From: Dugong dugon
Lineage: Eukaryota > Chordata > Mammalia > Sirenia > Dugongidae
Assembly: GCA_030035585.1 (NCBI GenBank)
Contig: CM057462.1
Coordinates: forward strand, 119,159,234-119,223,233
Reading direction: 5' to 3'
Length of the DNA: 64,000 nucleotides
Shown piece after piece: positions 46,010 through 58,221 of this stretch (position 1 is its first letter; the number at the start of each line of letters is the position of its first letter). Made by a program: the position numbers and the translations under genes. The notes under the pieces are model-generated. The model worked only from the letters and a program-made list of their open reading frames with translations, did no database searches and was not told the DNA's origin.

Positions 46010-48714
46010 TATGACCAATCATATATATGGTCTACTATTCCAGGAACGACAAGTTAAAGAGAAATGGCATTGCATTCATCATCAAAAAGAACATTTCAAG
46101 ATCTATCCTGAAGTACAACGCTGTAAGTGATAGGATAATATCCACACACATACAAGAAGAACAATTGATACAACCGTTATTCAAATTTACACACCAACCA
46201 TTAAGGCCAAAGATGAAGAAATTAAAACTTTTTACCAACTTCTGCAATCTGAAATTGATCAAACATGCAATCAAGACGCATTGATAATTACTGGTGATTG
46301 CAGTGCAAAAGTTGGGGGAAAAAAAGAAGGATCAGCAGTTGGAAAATAGGGCCTTGGTGATAGAAACGACGACAGATACCGTATGATAAAATTTTGCAAC
46401 CAACAACTTATTCATTGCAAATGCATATTTTCAACAACATAAAGGGTGACTATGCATGTGGACCTTAACTGGATGGAATACACAGCAATCAAATAGACTA
46501 CATCTATGGAAAGAGATGATGGAGAGCTCAATATGGCCAGGCAGAACAAGGGCAGGGGCTGACTATGGAATGGACCATCAATTGCTCATATGCAAGTTCA
46601 AGTGTGAAGCTGAAGGAAATTAAAACAAGTCACAAGAGCCAAAATATGATCTTGAGTATATCCCACCTAAATTTAGAGGCCATCTCAAGAATAGAGTTGA
46701 CGCACTGAACACTAATGACTGAAGACTACACAAGCTGTGGGATGACATCAAGAACATCCTACATGAAGAAAGCAAAAGGTCACTAAAAAAACAGGAAAGA
46801 AAGAAAAGACCAAAATGGATGCCAGAAGACTCTGAAACTTGCTCCTGCATGTACAACAGCTACAGTGAACAGTGAAGAAAAAAAAAGCTGAACAAAAAAT
46901 TTCAAAGGGTAGCTCAAAAAGACAGAGTAAAATATTACAATGAAACCTGCAAAACCTGGAGTTAAAAAAACAAAAGGGAAGAACACACTTGGCCCTTCTC
47001 AGGCTGAAAGAACAGAAGAAAAAATTCAAGCCTCGAGTTATAATTTTGAAGGATTCTACAGGGTCACTATGAGTCAGAATCGATTCGATTGTAATGGGAA
47101 CGGGCAAAATATTGAACGGCTCAGGAAGCATCAAAAGAAGATGGAAGGAATACACAGAGTCACTGTACTAAAAAGAATTGGTCAATGTTCAGCCATGTCA
47201 GGAGGTAGCATATGGTCAAGAACTGATAGTATTGAAGGAAGAAGTCCAAGCTGCACAGAAGGCATTGGTGAAAAACAAGGCATCAGGAAATGACAGAATA
47301 ACAATCAAGATGTTTCAACAAATGGATGCAATGCTGGAAGCGTCTGTGCTGAGAAATCTGGAAGACAGCTACCTGGCCAACCAACTGGAAGAGATTCATA
47401 TTTGTGCCCATTCCAAAGAAAGGTGGTCTAACAGAATGTGGAAATTATCGAACATTATCATTAATACTACGTGCAATTAAAATTTTGCTGAAGATAATTC
47501 AGAAAAGGTTGAAGCAGTACATCAACAAGGAACTGCCAGAAATTCAAGCTGGATTTACAAGAGGACGTGGAATGAGGGATATCACTGCTGATGTCAGATG
47601 GATCTTGGCTGAAAACAGAGAATACCAGAAAGATGTTTACCTGTGTTTTACTGACTATACAAAGGTATTCAACTGGGTGGATCATAACAAATAATGGATA
47701 ACATTGCAAAGAAAGGGAACTCCAAAGCACTTAACTGTGCTCATGAAGAACCTGTACATACACCAAGAGGCAGTTGTTTGAATAGAACAAGGGGATACTG
47801 TGTGGTTTAAAATCAGGAAAGGTGTGCATCAGGGTTAGAATGTATCCTACACCACTTATTCAATCTATATGCTGAGTAAATAATCTGAGAAGCTGGACTA
47901 TATGAAGAAGAACATGGCATCAGGAATGGAAGAAGACTCACTGACAACCTGCAATATGCAGATGACACAACCTTGCTTTCCCGAAAGGGAAGAGGACTTG
48001 AAGCATTTACCGATAAAGATCAAAGACTACAGCCTTCAGTATGGATTACACCTCAACACAAAGAAAACAGAAATCCTCATAACTGGACCGATAAGCAACA
48101 TCATGATAAATGGAGACAGTATTGAAGTTGTCAAGGATTTCCTCTTACTTGGATCCACAATTAATTCCCATGGAAGCAACAATCAAGAAATTAAACGAAG
48201 TATTGCATTCAGCAAATCTGCTGCAAAAGAACTTTTTCAAGTGTTGAAAAGCAAAGATGTCACTTTGAGGACTAAGGTGCACCTGACCGAAGCCATGGTA
48301 TTTTCAATTGCCTCATATGCATGTGAAAACTGGACAATGAATAAGAAAGACTGAAAAATTGATATCTTTGAATTATGGTGTTGGTGAAGAATATTGAATA
48401 TACCATGGACTTCAAGAAGAACAAATAAATCTGTCTTGGAAGAAGTACAGCCAGAACGCTCCTTAGAAGTGAGGATGGTGAGACTTCATCTCAGGTACTT
48501 TGGATATGTTATCCAAAGGGACCCGTCCCTAGAGAAGGACATCATACTTGGTACAGTAGATGGTCAGTGAAAAAGAGGAAGACCCTTGATGAGATGGATG
48601 GACACAGTACCTGCAACAATGGGCTCAGACATAGCAACAACTGTGAGGATGGCACAGGACCAGGCAGTATTTCATCTATTGTACATAGGGTCGACTCGAC
48701 GGCACCTAACAACA
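46010..48714 (+). mobile_element. RTE (BovB-like) LINE, 2.7 kb, 5'-truncated and inactive
   Basis: It starts inside the endonuclease domain and continues through a reverse transcriptase ('GNYRTLSLI', 'EIQAGFTRGRG', 'YLCFTDYTK', YADD at 47955-47966) to the 3' tail 'cgactcgacggcacctaaca'. Open pieces (46940-47293, 47404-47694, 47902-48354) lie in different frames. Host bases 'ttatcctca' flank it at 46001-46009 and 48718-48726. It interrupts a MIR and is antisense to the collagen gene. Confidence 0.93.
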
Positions 48715-48717
48715 AGG

Positions 48718-48862
48718 TTATCCTCACTCTTCAGCTGGGGAAATTAAAGCACGGTGAAATTAAGTCACTTGTAGTAGATTAGACAACTAGTGACCAGTGG
48801 GACTGAGATTTGAATGGAGACAGTCTGATTCCAGAGTCCGTGCTCTTTACTAGTCTGCTACA
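48718..48862 (-). mobile_element. MIR SINE, right half
   Basis: 'cttcagctggggaaattaaa' to 'gtccgtgctctttactagtc' continues the MIR interrupted at 46009. Confidence 0.8.
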
Positions 48863-49775
48863 CTAAATACTTCAACTAGTCCTTCAAGATAGAACATCTG
48901 AAAAAAAAAGTCCTTGAAGTACAATTTTATTGGGGAAAGGTATAGAGCACATAAATAATGCAAAAGTAAAACATGACGACACTGAAAATTGTTTCCCAAA
49001 TATCTATTAAGAATTCTACAATGTAGAAGTATGAAGAAAAGTAAAATAAAATACTTTATCATTATAAATTCTATTATAAAATATCTCAGTTACTCACTCT
49101 TTATATCTTGAAGTTTTTCTCTAAAGAATTGCTATCTGATTTATCAACTCTAAAGCTCATTTTTAAAGGTTAACTTATAAAGTGGTTTATTAGACTTCCT
49201 ATTACAAATATTTTAATAACACCCATTTTTAAAAAATTCACAAGAGCAACAAAAATAAAAGTGTACCATTAGATCATTATATTTAGGTAAGCAAGTATTA
49301 AAATATTACATGGTTAACAGACTGCCAAAAATCACTGGTTCACGAGTGCAAATGTGAATAGACTGTTTAAAAGAAGGTTTAATAATGGAAAAAAAAAGGT
49401 ATTTCTAAAACATAGTTAACTTGTACTAGAAGCACAGTTTACCTTATTCTGTTCTCACAAAATAATGTAAAAACCATGTGAGTAGTTAAACATATTGTAG
49501 CCATACCTCCTTCAAAGTCAGTTGAAGTTCAGGCAGGCATTTTGCTTTCATTGTCCTTGGAAGTCAAATTCTGTTGTCAACAAGCTTACAAATCTACAAT
49601 ATATCATTCCATTCAGTTTGACCTAAGATAAGTATATGAAAGTATTTATGATGTCCAGGTAAAGGAAAGAGTAGAGGAAAAATATTGTAATAAGTCTGAA
49701 ACATTAGAGATGATTGATTTTTTAGATAGATCATAAGTAAGTTTTCCCTTTATTATTCCATAGAGAAGTAATAAA

Positions 49776-50057
49776 GAATGGAGGACATACAGCATAATTC
49801 CATTAATGTGAAAAGTCCAGAGTAGGCAGATTTATAGAGATGAAAAGTAGATTACTGGTTTCCTATGGGCTGGGGGTTGAGGCAAAGTGGGGAGTGACTG
49901 TTAATGGTACAGGGTTTTTTCAGGTGATGAACATATTCTAAAATTAGATAGTGGTGATAGGTACATAACTGCGAATACTAAAAACCACTGAACTGTATAC
50001 TTCAAAAGTGTGAATTTTATTGTATGTGAATTATATTTCAATAAAACTGTTCTTAAA
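49776..50057 (+). mobile_element. Old L1 (L1M-type) 3' end
   Basis: 'ctaaaaaccactgaactgta', then 'gtatgtgaattatatttcaa' and 'taaaactgtt' form the classic old-L1 end. Confidence 0.8.
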
Positions 50058-50089
50058 AAATTTAATCAGTCTGAACAAAGATTGTCTGA

Positions 50090-50352
50090 ACCATCCCTGG
50101 GGATTCACTTAGGGTTGCACAGGTAATGTGCTATTTGGGACTGAGTGCCCTCCAACCTCCTCATCCAGTGGGAGGAGCTGTTCTCCAGCTCAGCTTTCCA
50201 CACAACTGGTGACTTCTACTAGCAGGGGAGACTACAACTTCCACAGGCCTCAAGGTCTGTAGGTTTGGATGTAGGTTCGGGGCAGCTGGAGTTTCCAAAC
50301 CCAGCTTATAAACAGCTGGCACTTAAAACCACAAAAAAAAAAAAAAAAAGAG
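50090..50352 (+). repeat. Unassigned GC-rich segment with A-run
   Basis: This 250-bp block is clearly richer in G and C than its surroundings and ends 'aaccac' followed by an A-run at about 50332-50349. I do not recognise the family. Confidence 0.35.
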
Positions 50353-51112
50353 AAGACGACAATAAGGCTACATTTTAAGACTTAGTTTTATAACCTATAG
50401 AATTCATATTTCCAATACAAGACATCTCTTAAGAATTTGAGATATAAGCTATAGGTCCACAGACAAAAAACAACTGAGCAGAAATTAAATTGACCTATAT
50501 AAGTCCTTCTGCAAATTCGTAAGGATGATAGAATCATCAATTAATTAAACGTAACAAATATTTGATTTACTCTGAGAAGCCATCTTGCTTATGATCTTGG
50601 TTTGAAAGAAGTCATTCCCAATAGATCAACGAAGAAAAAAAGTCAAATTCTACTGTTATAATTTTTTAAAAATATGTATTTCCGGGAACTTATCCTTCTG
50701 TATAAAAAAGAGTGCAACAGTCATATTTGGTTATTTTTTAAGGTAGATAAGAGCCACAGGGTAAATTTACATTCTAGCTTTAGCCAGGATGATTAATTCC
50801 AGCTCTTTTTCAACCTTTTATCACAAAAATTCTGAGACATCTTAGAAATTAATTGATCAAAATCCAGATAAACTGAGGAATGATCTCAACTCATTCCACA
50901 GTATTTCTAATAAGCTCAGTGTTAGCTACTCATGACAGTAATTCAGTCAAGATCTTATTTTTTTCTGTTTCACCAATGTCATTTCCCTAAAAAACTATGA
51001 GGCCCCTAAAGATAGAGACTATGTCTTGTTTATCTTTTAACTTTCCCTTATTAACCAGCACAACACGGTTCAAAACATTCAGTAAAACTTTATATAAAAT
51101 TTATGTATATAC

Positions 51113-51266
51113 GGAGCCCTGGTGGTGCAGTGGTAAAGAGCTACAGCTGCTAACGATAACAGTCAGCAGTTCGAATCCATCAGTTGCTCCTTGAAAACCC
51201 TGTGAGGCACATTCCTCTATCCTATAGGGTCACTTTGAGTCAGAATCGACTAGACAGCAATGGGTT
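51113..51266 (+). mobile_element. AfroSINE, full-length
   Basis: It runs from 'ggagccctggtggtgcagtg' to 'gactagacagcaatgggtta' with an intact box B 'gttcgaatcc'. Confidence 0.9.
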
Positions 51267-51845
51267 ATATTTATGAAATAAACCTGAGTTTCCTATCATA
51301 TGAGTTAAGGATGTATTTTTCACCTCTTCAAAAATGCCATCATTATAATGAATATTTTTTTCTAAAAACAAAAAAAAGCAAAACTAAACTCTCTTCAGAC
51401 CATTTAGTAGATTTAATAGTTAAAATTTGTCCATACTGATAATTAGTTCCCAGAAAAAAGCCATAGAATTGTATTTTTAATTAAAGTATGCAGCATTCTG
51501 TAAATGATAACTATATATGAATTTATAAAGAATAGTTTCATTCGGTCCACCTCTAACATTCTGAACAAGAATACAAATGGAGATCTATAATCATATATAT
51601 TAATATTTAAAAGTGATAAATCAAGGAAAATTGTTAAATATCTGTTCATCTACCTTGACAGATATACTTCATAATGACAAAAATAAAAAATATGTATGCA
51701 ATTATGTTTTTAAATAACTGAAAGTCAACAAAATATCAAAGACAAATGAATTTAATTATTTTTGTGTATGTCTGGGAGTCTAATGATTGGCCAGTGACAC
51801 CTGGTTAAGTAATAAAATAAATATATACAAGTATAACTCATAAAT

Positions 51846-51966
51846 CAGGCACCTCAGAAGACAGGCCTGGCAATCTGCTTCTTGAAAACTGAAGGAGCAG
51901 TTCTACTCTGCAAATGTGGAGTCGCCGTGAGTCAAAATTGACTTGACTGCAACTAACAACAAGAAG
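51846..51966 (+). mobile_element. 5'-truncated AfroSINE with perfect target duplication
   Basis: It starts mid-element ('gcacctcagaagacaggc') and ends with the RTE-like tail 'gactgcaactaacaacaag'. The 12 bases 'taactcataaat' flank it at 51834-51845 and 51967-51978. Confidence 0.92.
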
Positions 51967-52374
51967 TAACTCATAAATTATTGTGTATTCTTTCCATAAA
52001 ATTTATTTATCTTGCCTTCATTTCATAAGTATCAATAATATTATAGTTAAGAATTTTACTTTGTATTCTACTGGTAATAATGTCCTATTAGCTAAATTTT
52101 CTTGAGTCACTGTAGTTTTTACATATTTTTTAATATCAATTCAGAGAAACTTTGTTCTGCTAAGATAGTAATAAGTCTAAGAATTTTTGCAGCTAAGAAT
52201 TTTTGTCAATAAAATTCTTAATGCAGTAATTAGATTCAGAAAAGAACCACGAATTTTACACATTAAGTACAAACATTACAGTACGGTCACGTAAGACAAA
52301 TTACATTATCATAAAAATATAAAATAATTTAATTTCATCCTATAAATTGTTATCACTTATGTTTTTTGTTTTCT

Positions 52375-52742
52375 CTTCTTGGATTGCTCACTTTGGGAGA
52401 AGTCAACATAACATGCCATGAGGACACTCAGGCAGCCCTGTGGAGAGGTCCCCATGGGGAGGAAATGAGGTCTTCCATCAACAACCAATACCAGCTTGGC
52501 CAGCTGGTGAGTGAGTCATCTTAGAAGCACATCCTCCAGCCATAGTCAGACCTTCATATGACTGTAGCCCTGGCTAAAATCCTGACTCTAACCTTATGAA
52601 AAACTCTGAGCTAGAACTACCCAACTAAGCCATTTCTAAATTCCTAACCCACTGAAACTATGAGAAATAATACATATTCATTGTTATTTTAAATCACTAA
52701 TTTTGGAGTAATTTGTTATACAGAAGTAAATAACTAATACAT
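52375..52742 (+). mobile_element. MLT1-type LTR (ERVL-MaLR)
   Basis: 'gagaaataatacatattcat', 'ttttaaatcactaattttgg' and 'gaagtaaataactaatacat' is the familiar MLT1 end. Confidence 0.75.
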
Positions 52743-53059
52743 ACAGTCATAAGAGCCGATGTCTAGGATTACAGGTCATACTCTGTCAGTTCTAAGTTCT
52801 GGATCCTGAGTGATGGGAACTCATATATTTTTTAATAAATTTATTGTATTTGTTTGTGATACCCAGAGCCCTCTAAGGTACAGAACTCAAAGCAAGAGTC
52901 TCTCTTGACTGGATCTAAGCAAGGAACACATTGCCAACTGCGAGTAAGGATCAGTATGAATTCAATTCCCAATGTGTGGAAATGGATCCAGTCTTCACCT
53001 TTCCACTTCTCTATCCTCATCACCAGCTGCTCACATGGCACTCTCTGACTCCAGTCACC

Positions 53060-53530
53060 AAGAACTAGGTCATAGCTCACATGTTAGAAAAACTCCTTCT
53101 TTCAGACTGCTGAGAAAGCAGACACCAGTCCCTGCTGGCTCTCACTGCCCCCGTGGGTTCATTAATTCAGTGGAACGACTCATAGAATCTCATGGAGAAT
53201 ATACCATACTTATGGCTAAAGCTTTACTGCAACCAAAAAGGATACAAACAAAGAAAGACATAGGGTAGGGTCTGGGAGATCATGGCATGATGCTTCCATG
53301 TCCCAAAGAGGGACGGGCTACCCTCTCTTACGCTTTGTCACCAACCAGGAAGCTCCATCTGCGCCTCAAGGCTCTTATTAGCCTCACTAAGAGGCCATGA
53401 TAGATTACATCATGTCTCATGATGCTTAGTCAGCACACTGGGCCCTCAGGTGGTCTCTCTTGCCTGGTCAACTCCTATTCTTTAGCATCAGGTGTTGGTA
53501 TTGCTAGACCTGAGAACAAAAGCAAACTTA
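53060..53530. repeat. Probable solo LTR fragment
   Basis: 'tatggctaaagctttactgc' with 'agggtctgggagatcatggc' resembles an antisense mammalian LTR. Family not identified. Confidence 0.4.
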
Positions 53531-53683
53531 CTTTTTGTAAGGTGATTCCACACTTGAAGGTATTGTTATCAAACACTGTAGTTATCACACACTGATATCA
53601 AAAGAAGTATTCTAGACTTGTTACACCTGGATAAATATATGTTGTTAATATGTCAGACCACTCATAGGTGCTATATTTGGTTG

Positions 53684-53902
53684 TTGTTGTTAGGTGCCAC
53701 CGAGTCAGTTCTGATTCATAGCAACTCTATGTACAACAGAACGAAACACTGCCCAGTCCTGTGCCATCCTCACAATCTTTATTATGCTTGAGCCCAATGT
53801 TGCAGCCACTGTATCAAACCATCTTGTTTAGCGTCTTCCTGTTTTTTGCTGACCCTCTACTTTACCAAGTATGATGTCCTTCTCCAGGGACTGATCCCTC
53901 CT
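53684..53902 (-). mobile_element. RTE LINE 3' end
   Basis: It begins 'ttgttgttaggtgccaccga' and runs back through the end of the ORF ('tgaccctctactttaccaag'). It is the reverse complement of the last ~220 bases of the other RTE copies. Confidence 0.88.
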
Positions 53903-54574
53903 ATATTTGGTAGTATGCCTAAACAGCTTGACACAGTGGAAAACTCCTTGCTTAGGCAGTCTAGTAAAATAATTTTTCCCCTAGCTCTACAAACAAAATA
54001 GAAAAATGTATGTAAAATAATTAGAAAAATATGAGCCTCAAACTAACCATAAAATACCAGTGATTACATTTATAGAAATTTTTTTAAAAAGTAATGGAAT
54101 ATTCCTTCATTAAAGACTATAGTGAACTATGAATATATTTTGTTCTTGCTAGAGTATGGTTTATAAACAATATATTCAATCTAAAGTAGAGATAAAAAAA
54201 TTACCATAGAAAATTTATAAACGAAACCGACAATACTGTTGATAACAACAGAAATTCAACTTTTTCCAAGACTAAGCAACGACAAGAGAAACATTAAAAA
54301 CACTAGCATTAGAAACACTAAAATAACATCTACAAGTCACTTCTACACATGAATACATATAACCAAGAAATGTCAGTATTTTAAAATCCTTCAAAATGAA
54401 ACAAGATCACTGTAGGAAAAAGCTGGAGTGTTAAGTACTCTGTAATTGTCCAGTCTCTGCATCCTTCTTTTCCTCACAGTTAGGACAATCTGATCTACAT
54501 TTTTAGGGTGAAATCAGTCCTGAAAGTTGACTAGTTCTAAACTTAGGTAGAAATTTAAGTTGTAGGCCAATTCT

Positions 54575-54786
54575 CAAGGATCCCTGGGTGGTGCAAACAG
54601 TTAAACATTTGACTACTAGCCAAAAAGTTGATGGTTCGAATTCACCCAGAGGTGCCTCAGAAGACAGGCCTCATGATCCGCTTCTGAAAGATTACAGCCT
54701 TGAAAACCCTTGGAGCAGTTCTACTCTGCACACATAAGGTCACCATAAGCCAGAATCAACTTGATGGCCACTGACAACAACAAGAA
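54575..54786 (+). mobile_element. AfroSINE with RTE-like tail
   Basis: It runs from 'caaggatccctgggtggtgc' to 'ggccactgacaacaacaag'. The flank 'gccaattct' occurs at 54566-54574 and 54787-54795. Confidence 0.9.
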
Positions 54787-54795
54787 GCCAATTCT

Positions 54796-56117
54796 TGGAG
54801 ACTTAGCAACATGACATGCCCACTGAAAACCTAGCTGTATTCTGGGCCTGAGTCCTCATGAACCAGTTCCTGCCTCATTCTTAAAACCTGGTTACCACCT
54901 TGTACCACATTCTGGAAACTGGAATTTGCTGTATCCTTGTGTCCAAGATCCAGTTTTGGTACACTACATCAAGTTTTACCCCTATGATAAGGACCCTATA
55001 TTATTCCTGCTATTCTTCCTCAGAGAATACAATCCCTGAATCTAACCTAGGCTAGTTCTTATTTGTACTTACATTCCTGATTCGATAACCTACAAGGCTC
55101 TCTGAGCTTTCTCTTACGTTATCTACCCTGAAAATGATTGCACACCAGATGTTCACCTTTTGGTGTCATACCTCTATAAAATGCCCTGTCTGGACCTACC
55201 AGCTGCAGCTCACTGAGTGTCCCTCTTCTCAATACCTGTTCCAACCCTATGGGTAGGTTTAATCCGAAGTCCTTGCTTCTTCCATATATCATGTCATCCT
55301 ATACTTAGCCAAATATAGTTACTACAGACTCTGCCCAGTAGAATCCAGAAAATGTATTTTTCCTGAAAGAGGCAGAACCACTTACAAATTAATGACAATT
55401 TTTAATAATGTTCTAGCAATAGCAGTACTTTATGATCTAACTAGCTTTTTCTGGGACAAATAAAAAACTGTTTCCAAATTCTTCATAAAATGTACATATC
55501 TAAGACACTACTATGCAATAGGTATTTAAGACTGTCTTAAGCCAAGGATAGAAACTAATAACAGATGTCATAACTAAAGGACTTTATATACTAAAATTGT
55601 AACACTGGAGTTAGAAGCCAAAATACAATTTGCTTTAAATAGACTCTTCTAGCATAAAGATGTATGAGAAAAAGGAGGAGACACTCCTTTCTATGATTAG
55701 AAAAGTAAACATCTCTGTAGTTGGGGTGTTATTTTGTCCATTGTTCTGAAGGATGTACTATTTTTGTTTTCATAGGAAAAAAACTGAGCATATTTTTGCT
55801 CTTTGCCAAACTTTAAATGTAACATGATTTGATTATTTATAATCTATTCCTACGGGTTAGAAAAAACTCCTTGTAAACACTTCATATATATAGGTGTTAT
55901 TGAGAGTCAATCCCTGTCCAATTCCATGTTCATCTTCCATTACAGCAAGTCAGTTCTGCTATAAATTATTTAGGTCCTTGGACTGCGGAGTCATACGAAT
56001 TTACATGACCAACTTAGTGAAAAAAAAAGAGGGACTACTTATTAAATGAATCTGAGATTCCTGTAAAATGCTTATTAAAGCAACTAAAGAATTTTCTGAC
56101 TGTAGCATTCCTGACTG
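54796..56117. other. Intron, nothing recognised with confidence
   Basis: Several common-repeat-like phrases but no exon or named element I can support. Confidence 0.45.
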
Positions 56118-57432
56118 TAGCCCATTCCAAAGAAAAGTGATCCAACAGAATGCAGAAATTATTGAACAATATCATTAATATCAGCAAGTAAAATTTTGCT
56201 GAAGATAATCCACAAATGGTTGCAGCAGTACATCGACAGGGGACTACCAGAAATTCAAGCCAGATTCAGAAGAGGATGTGGAACTAGGGATATCATAGCT
56301 GATGTCAGATGTATCCTCGCTGAAAGCAGAGAATACCAGAAAGATGTTTACCTGTGTTTTATTGACTATGCAAAGACATTCGACTGTGTGGATCATAATA
56401 AATTATGGATGACATTGTGAAGAATGGGAATTGCAGAACACTTAATTGTGCTCATGTGGCACCTGTACGTACACCAAGAGGCAGCTGTTTGAACAGAACA
56501 AGGGGATACTGTGTGGTTTAAAATCAGGAAAAGTGTGCGTCAGTGTTGTATACTTTCACCATTCTTGTTCAGTCCATATGCTGAGCAAATAATCTGAGAA
56601 GCTGGACTATATGAAGAAGAACAGGGTATCAGGATTGGAGGAAGGCTCATTAACAACCTGCGATATGCAGATGATACAACCTTGCTTGCTGATTGTGAAG
56701 AGGACTTGAAGCACTTACTGATGAAGATCAAAGACTACAGCCATCAGTATGGATTACTCCCCAACAAAAAGAAAACAAAAATCCTCACAACTGGACCAAT
56801 AAGCAACATCATGATAAACAGAGAAAATAATGAAGTTGCCAAGGATTTAATTTTACTTGGATTGATAATCAATGCCCATGGAAGCAGCAGTAAAGAAATC
56901 AAACGTTGTATTACATTGGGCAAATCTGCTGCAAAAGACTTCTTGAAAGTGTTGAAAAGCAAAGATACTCTGAGGACTAAGTTGTGCCTGCCCCAAGCCA
57001 TGATATTTTCAACCGCCTCATATTCATGCAAAACCCGGACAATGAACAAGGACGACTGAAGAATTGATGCCTATGAATTATGGTGTTGGCGAAGAATATT
57101 GAATATACCATGGACTGCCGGAAGAATGAACATGCCTGTCTTGGAAGAAGTACAGCCAGAATGATCCTTGGAAAAGAGGATGGCAAGACCTCACATACTT
57201 TGGACATGTTTCAGGAGGGACCAGTCCCTGGAGAAGGACATCATGTTTGGTAAGGTAGAGGGTCAGTGAAAAAGAGGAAGACTCTCTATGAGATGGATTG
57301 ACACAGTAGCTGCAACAATGGTCTCAAACATAGCAATGACTGTGAGGATGCCTCAGGACCTAGCAGTATTTTGTTATGTTTTACATAGGATTGCTGAGAG
57401 TTGGAACCAATTCCATGGAACCTAACAAAAAC
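56118..57432 (+). mobile_element. RTE LINE, 3' 1.3 kb, inactive
   Basis: It begins in the RT domain ('gcccattccaaagaaaagtg') and retains two open pieces (56196-56420 and 56682-57059). The RT box YADD lies at 56664-56675 ('RYADDTTLLAD' in sequence), followed by the C-terminal region and 'gaacctaacaaaaac'. It is antisense to the collagen gene. Confidence 0.92.
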
Positions 57433-57894
57433 AGTAGTAGCGCTACAGAATTAAGTTTGAAAACTCTGGACTAAAAAGGAAGCTACTTGGAATTAGGTAA
57501 AATACAATAAATTTCATAAATGTAATACCAAACACATACGAATTTTCTCTCCCTGTTTCCCTAATTTTTAAAATAGCATTTTTCTTTTGTATTATAAATC
57601 AGTTGATGGGTTTTATGCTTTTAAAGAACCTGACTCATAACAGATATGTTCCAACAAGCTTCTCAAATTAAGACAGTACAGCATGTAAAGTAAAACAATA
57701 GTTCTATGGTGTTTTAAAGAGTCCTGACCAATAAAGATTGGCTACTACCTCGTTTTTATCTGAGATTTCTACAGGATAAATTTTAGTTTATTTCCAGTCT
57801 CCAAAGAGAGAGAGCAAAACGCTGGATTAAATAGCCTCTTGGGCTATCCCATCTTCAAAGGTTAGTTTTATTGAAGGCACGTAGAGTCCCACAG

Positions 57895-58219
57895 TTGCCA
57901 GAAGAACAAACAAATCTGTCTTGGAAGTACAGCGAGAATGCTCCTTAGAAGCAAGAAGGGTGAGTCTTCATCTCACATAATTCAGACATGTTATCAGGAG
58001 GTACTGGTCCCTGGAGAAGGACACCATGGTTGGTAGAGTAGAGGGTCAGCAAACAAGAGGAAGACCCTCAACGAGATGGACTGACACAGTGGCTACAACA
58101 ATGGGCTTGAGCATAACAAGGATTGTGAGGATAATGTAGGACTGGGCAGTATTTTGTTCTGTTATACACAGGGTCACTATGAGTTGGGACCAACTCAACA
58201 GTACCTAACAACAACAACA
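57895..58219 (+). mobile_element. RTE LINE 3' end (325 bp)
   Basis: It covers the last ~325 bases, from 'agaagaacaaacaaatctgt' to 'caactcaacagtacctaaca'. The same region occurs in the 46010 and 56118 copies. Confidence 0.88.
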
Positions 58220-58221
58220 GA

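Noticed and set aside
47404..47694. RT-like open frame as a functional reverse transcriptase or retron-like system
   Set aside because: It is one of several out-of-frame pieces of a truncated RTE LINE flanked by a target duplication.
49500..49570. Possible collagen exon with donor-like 'catacctccttcaaag'
   Set aside because: The reverse strand does not give a Gly every third residue, and no acceptor fits a 45 or 54 bp exon.
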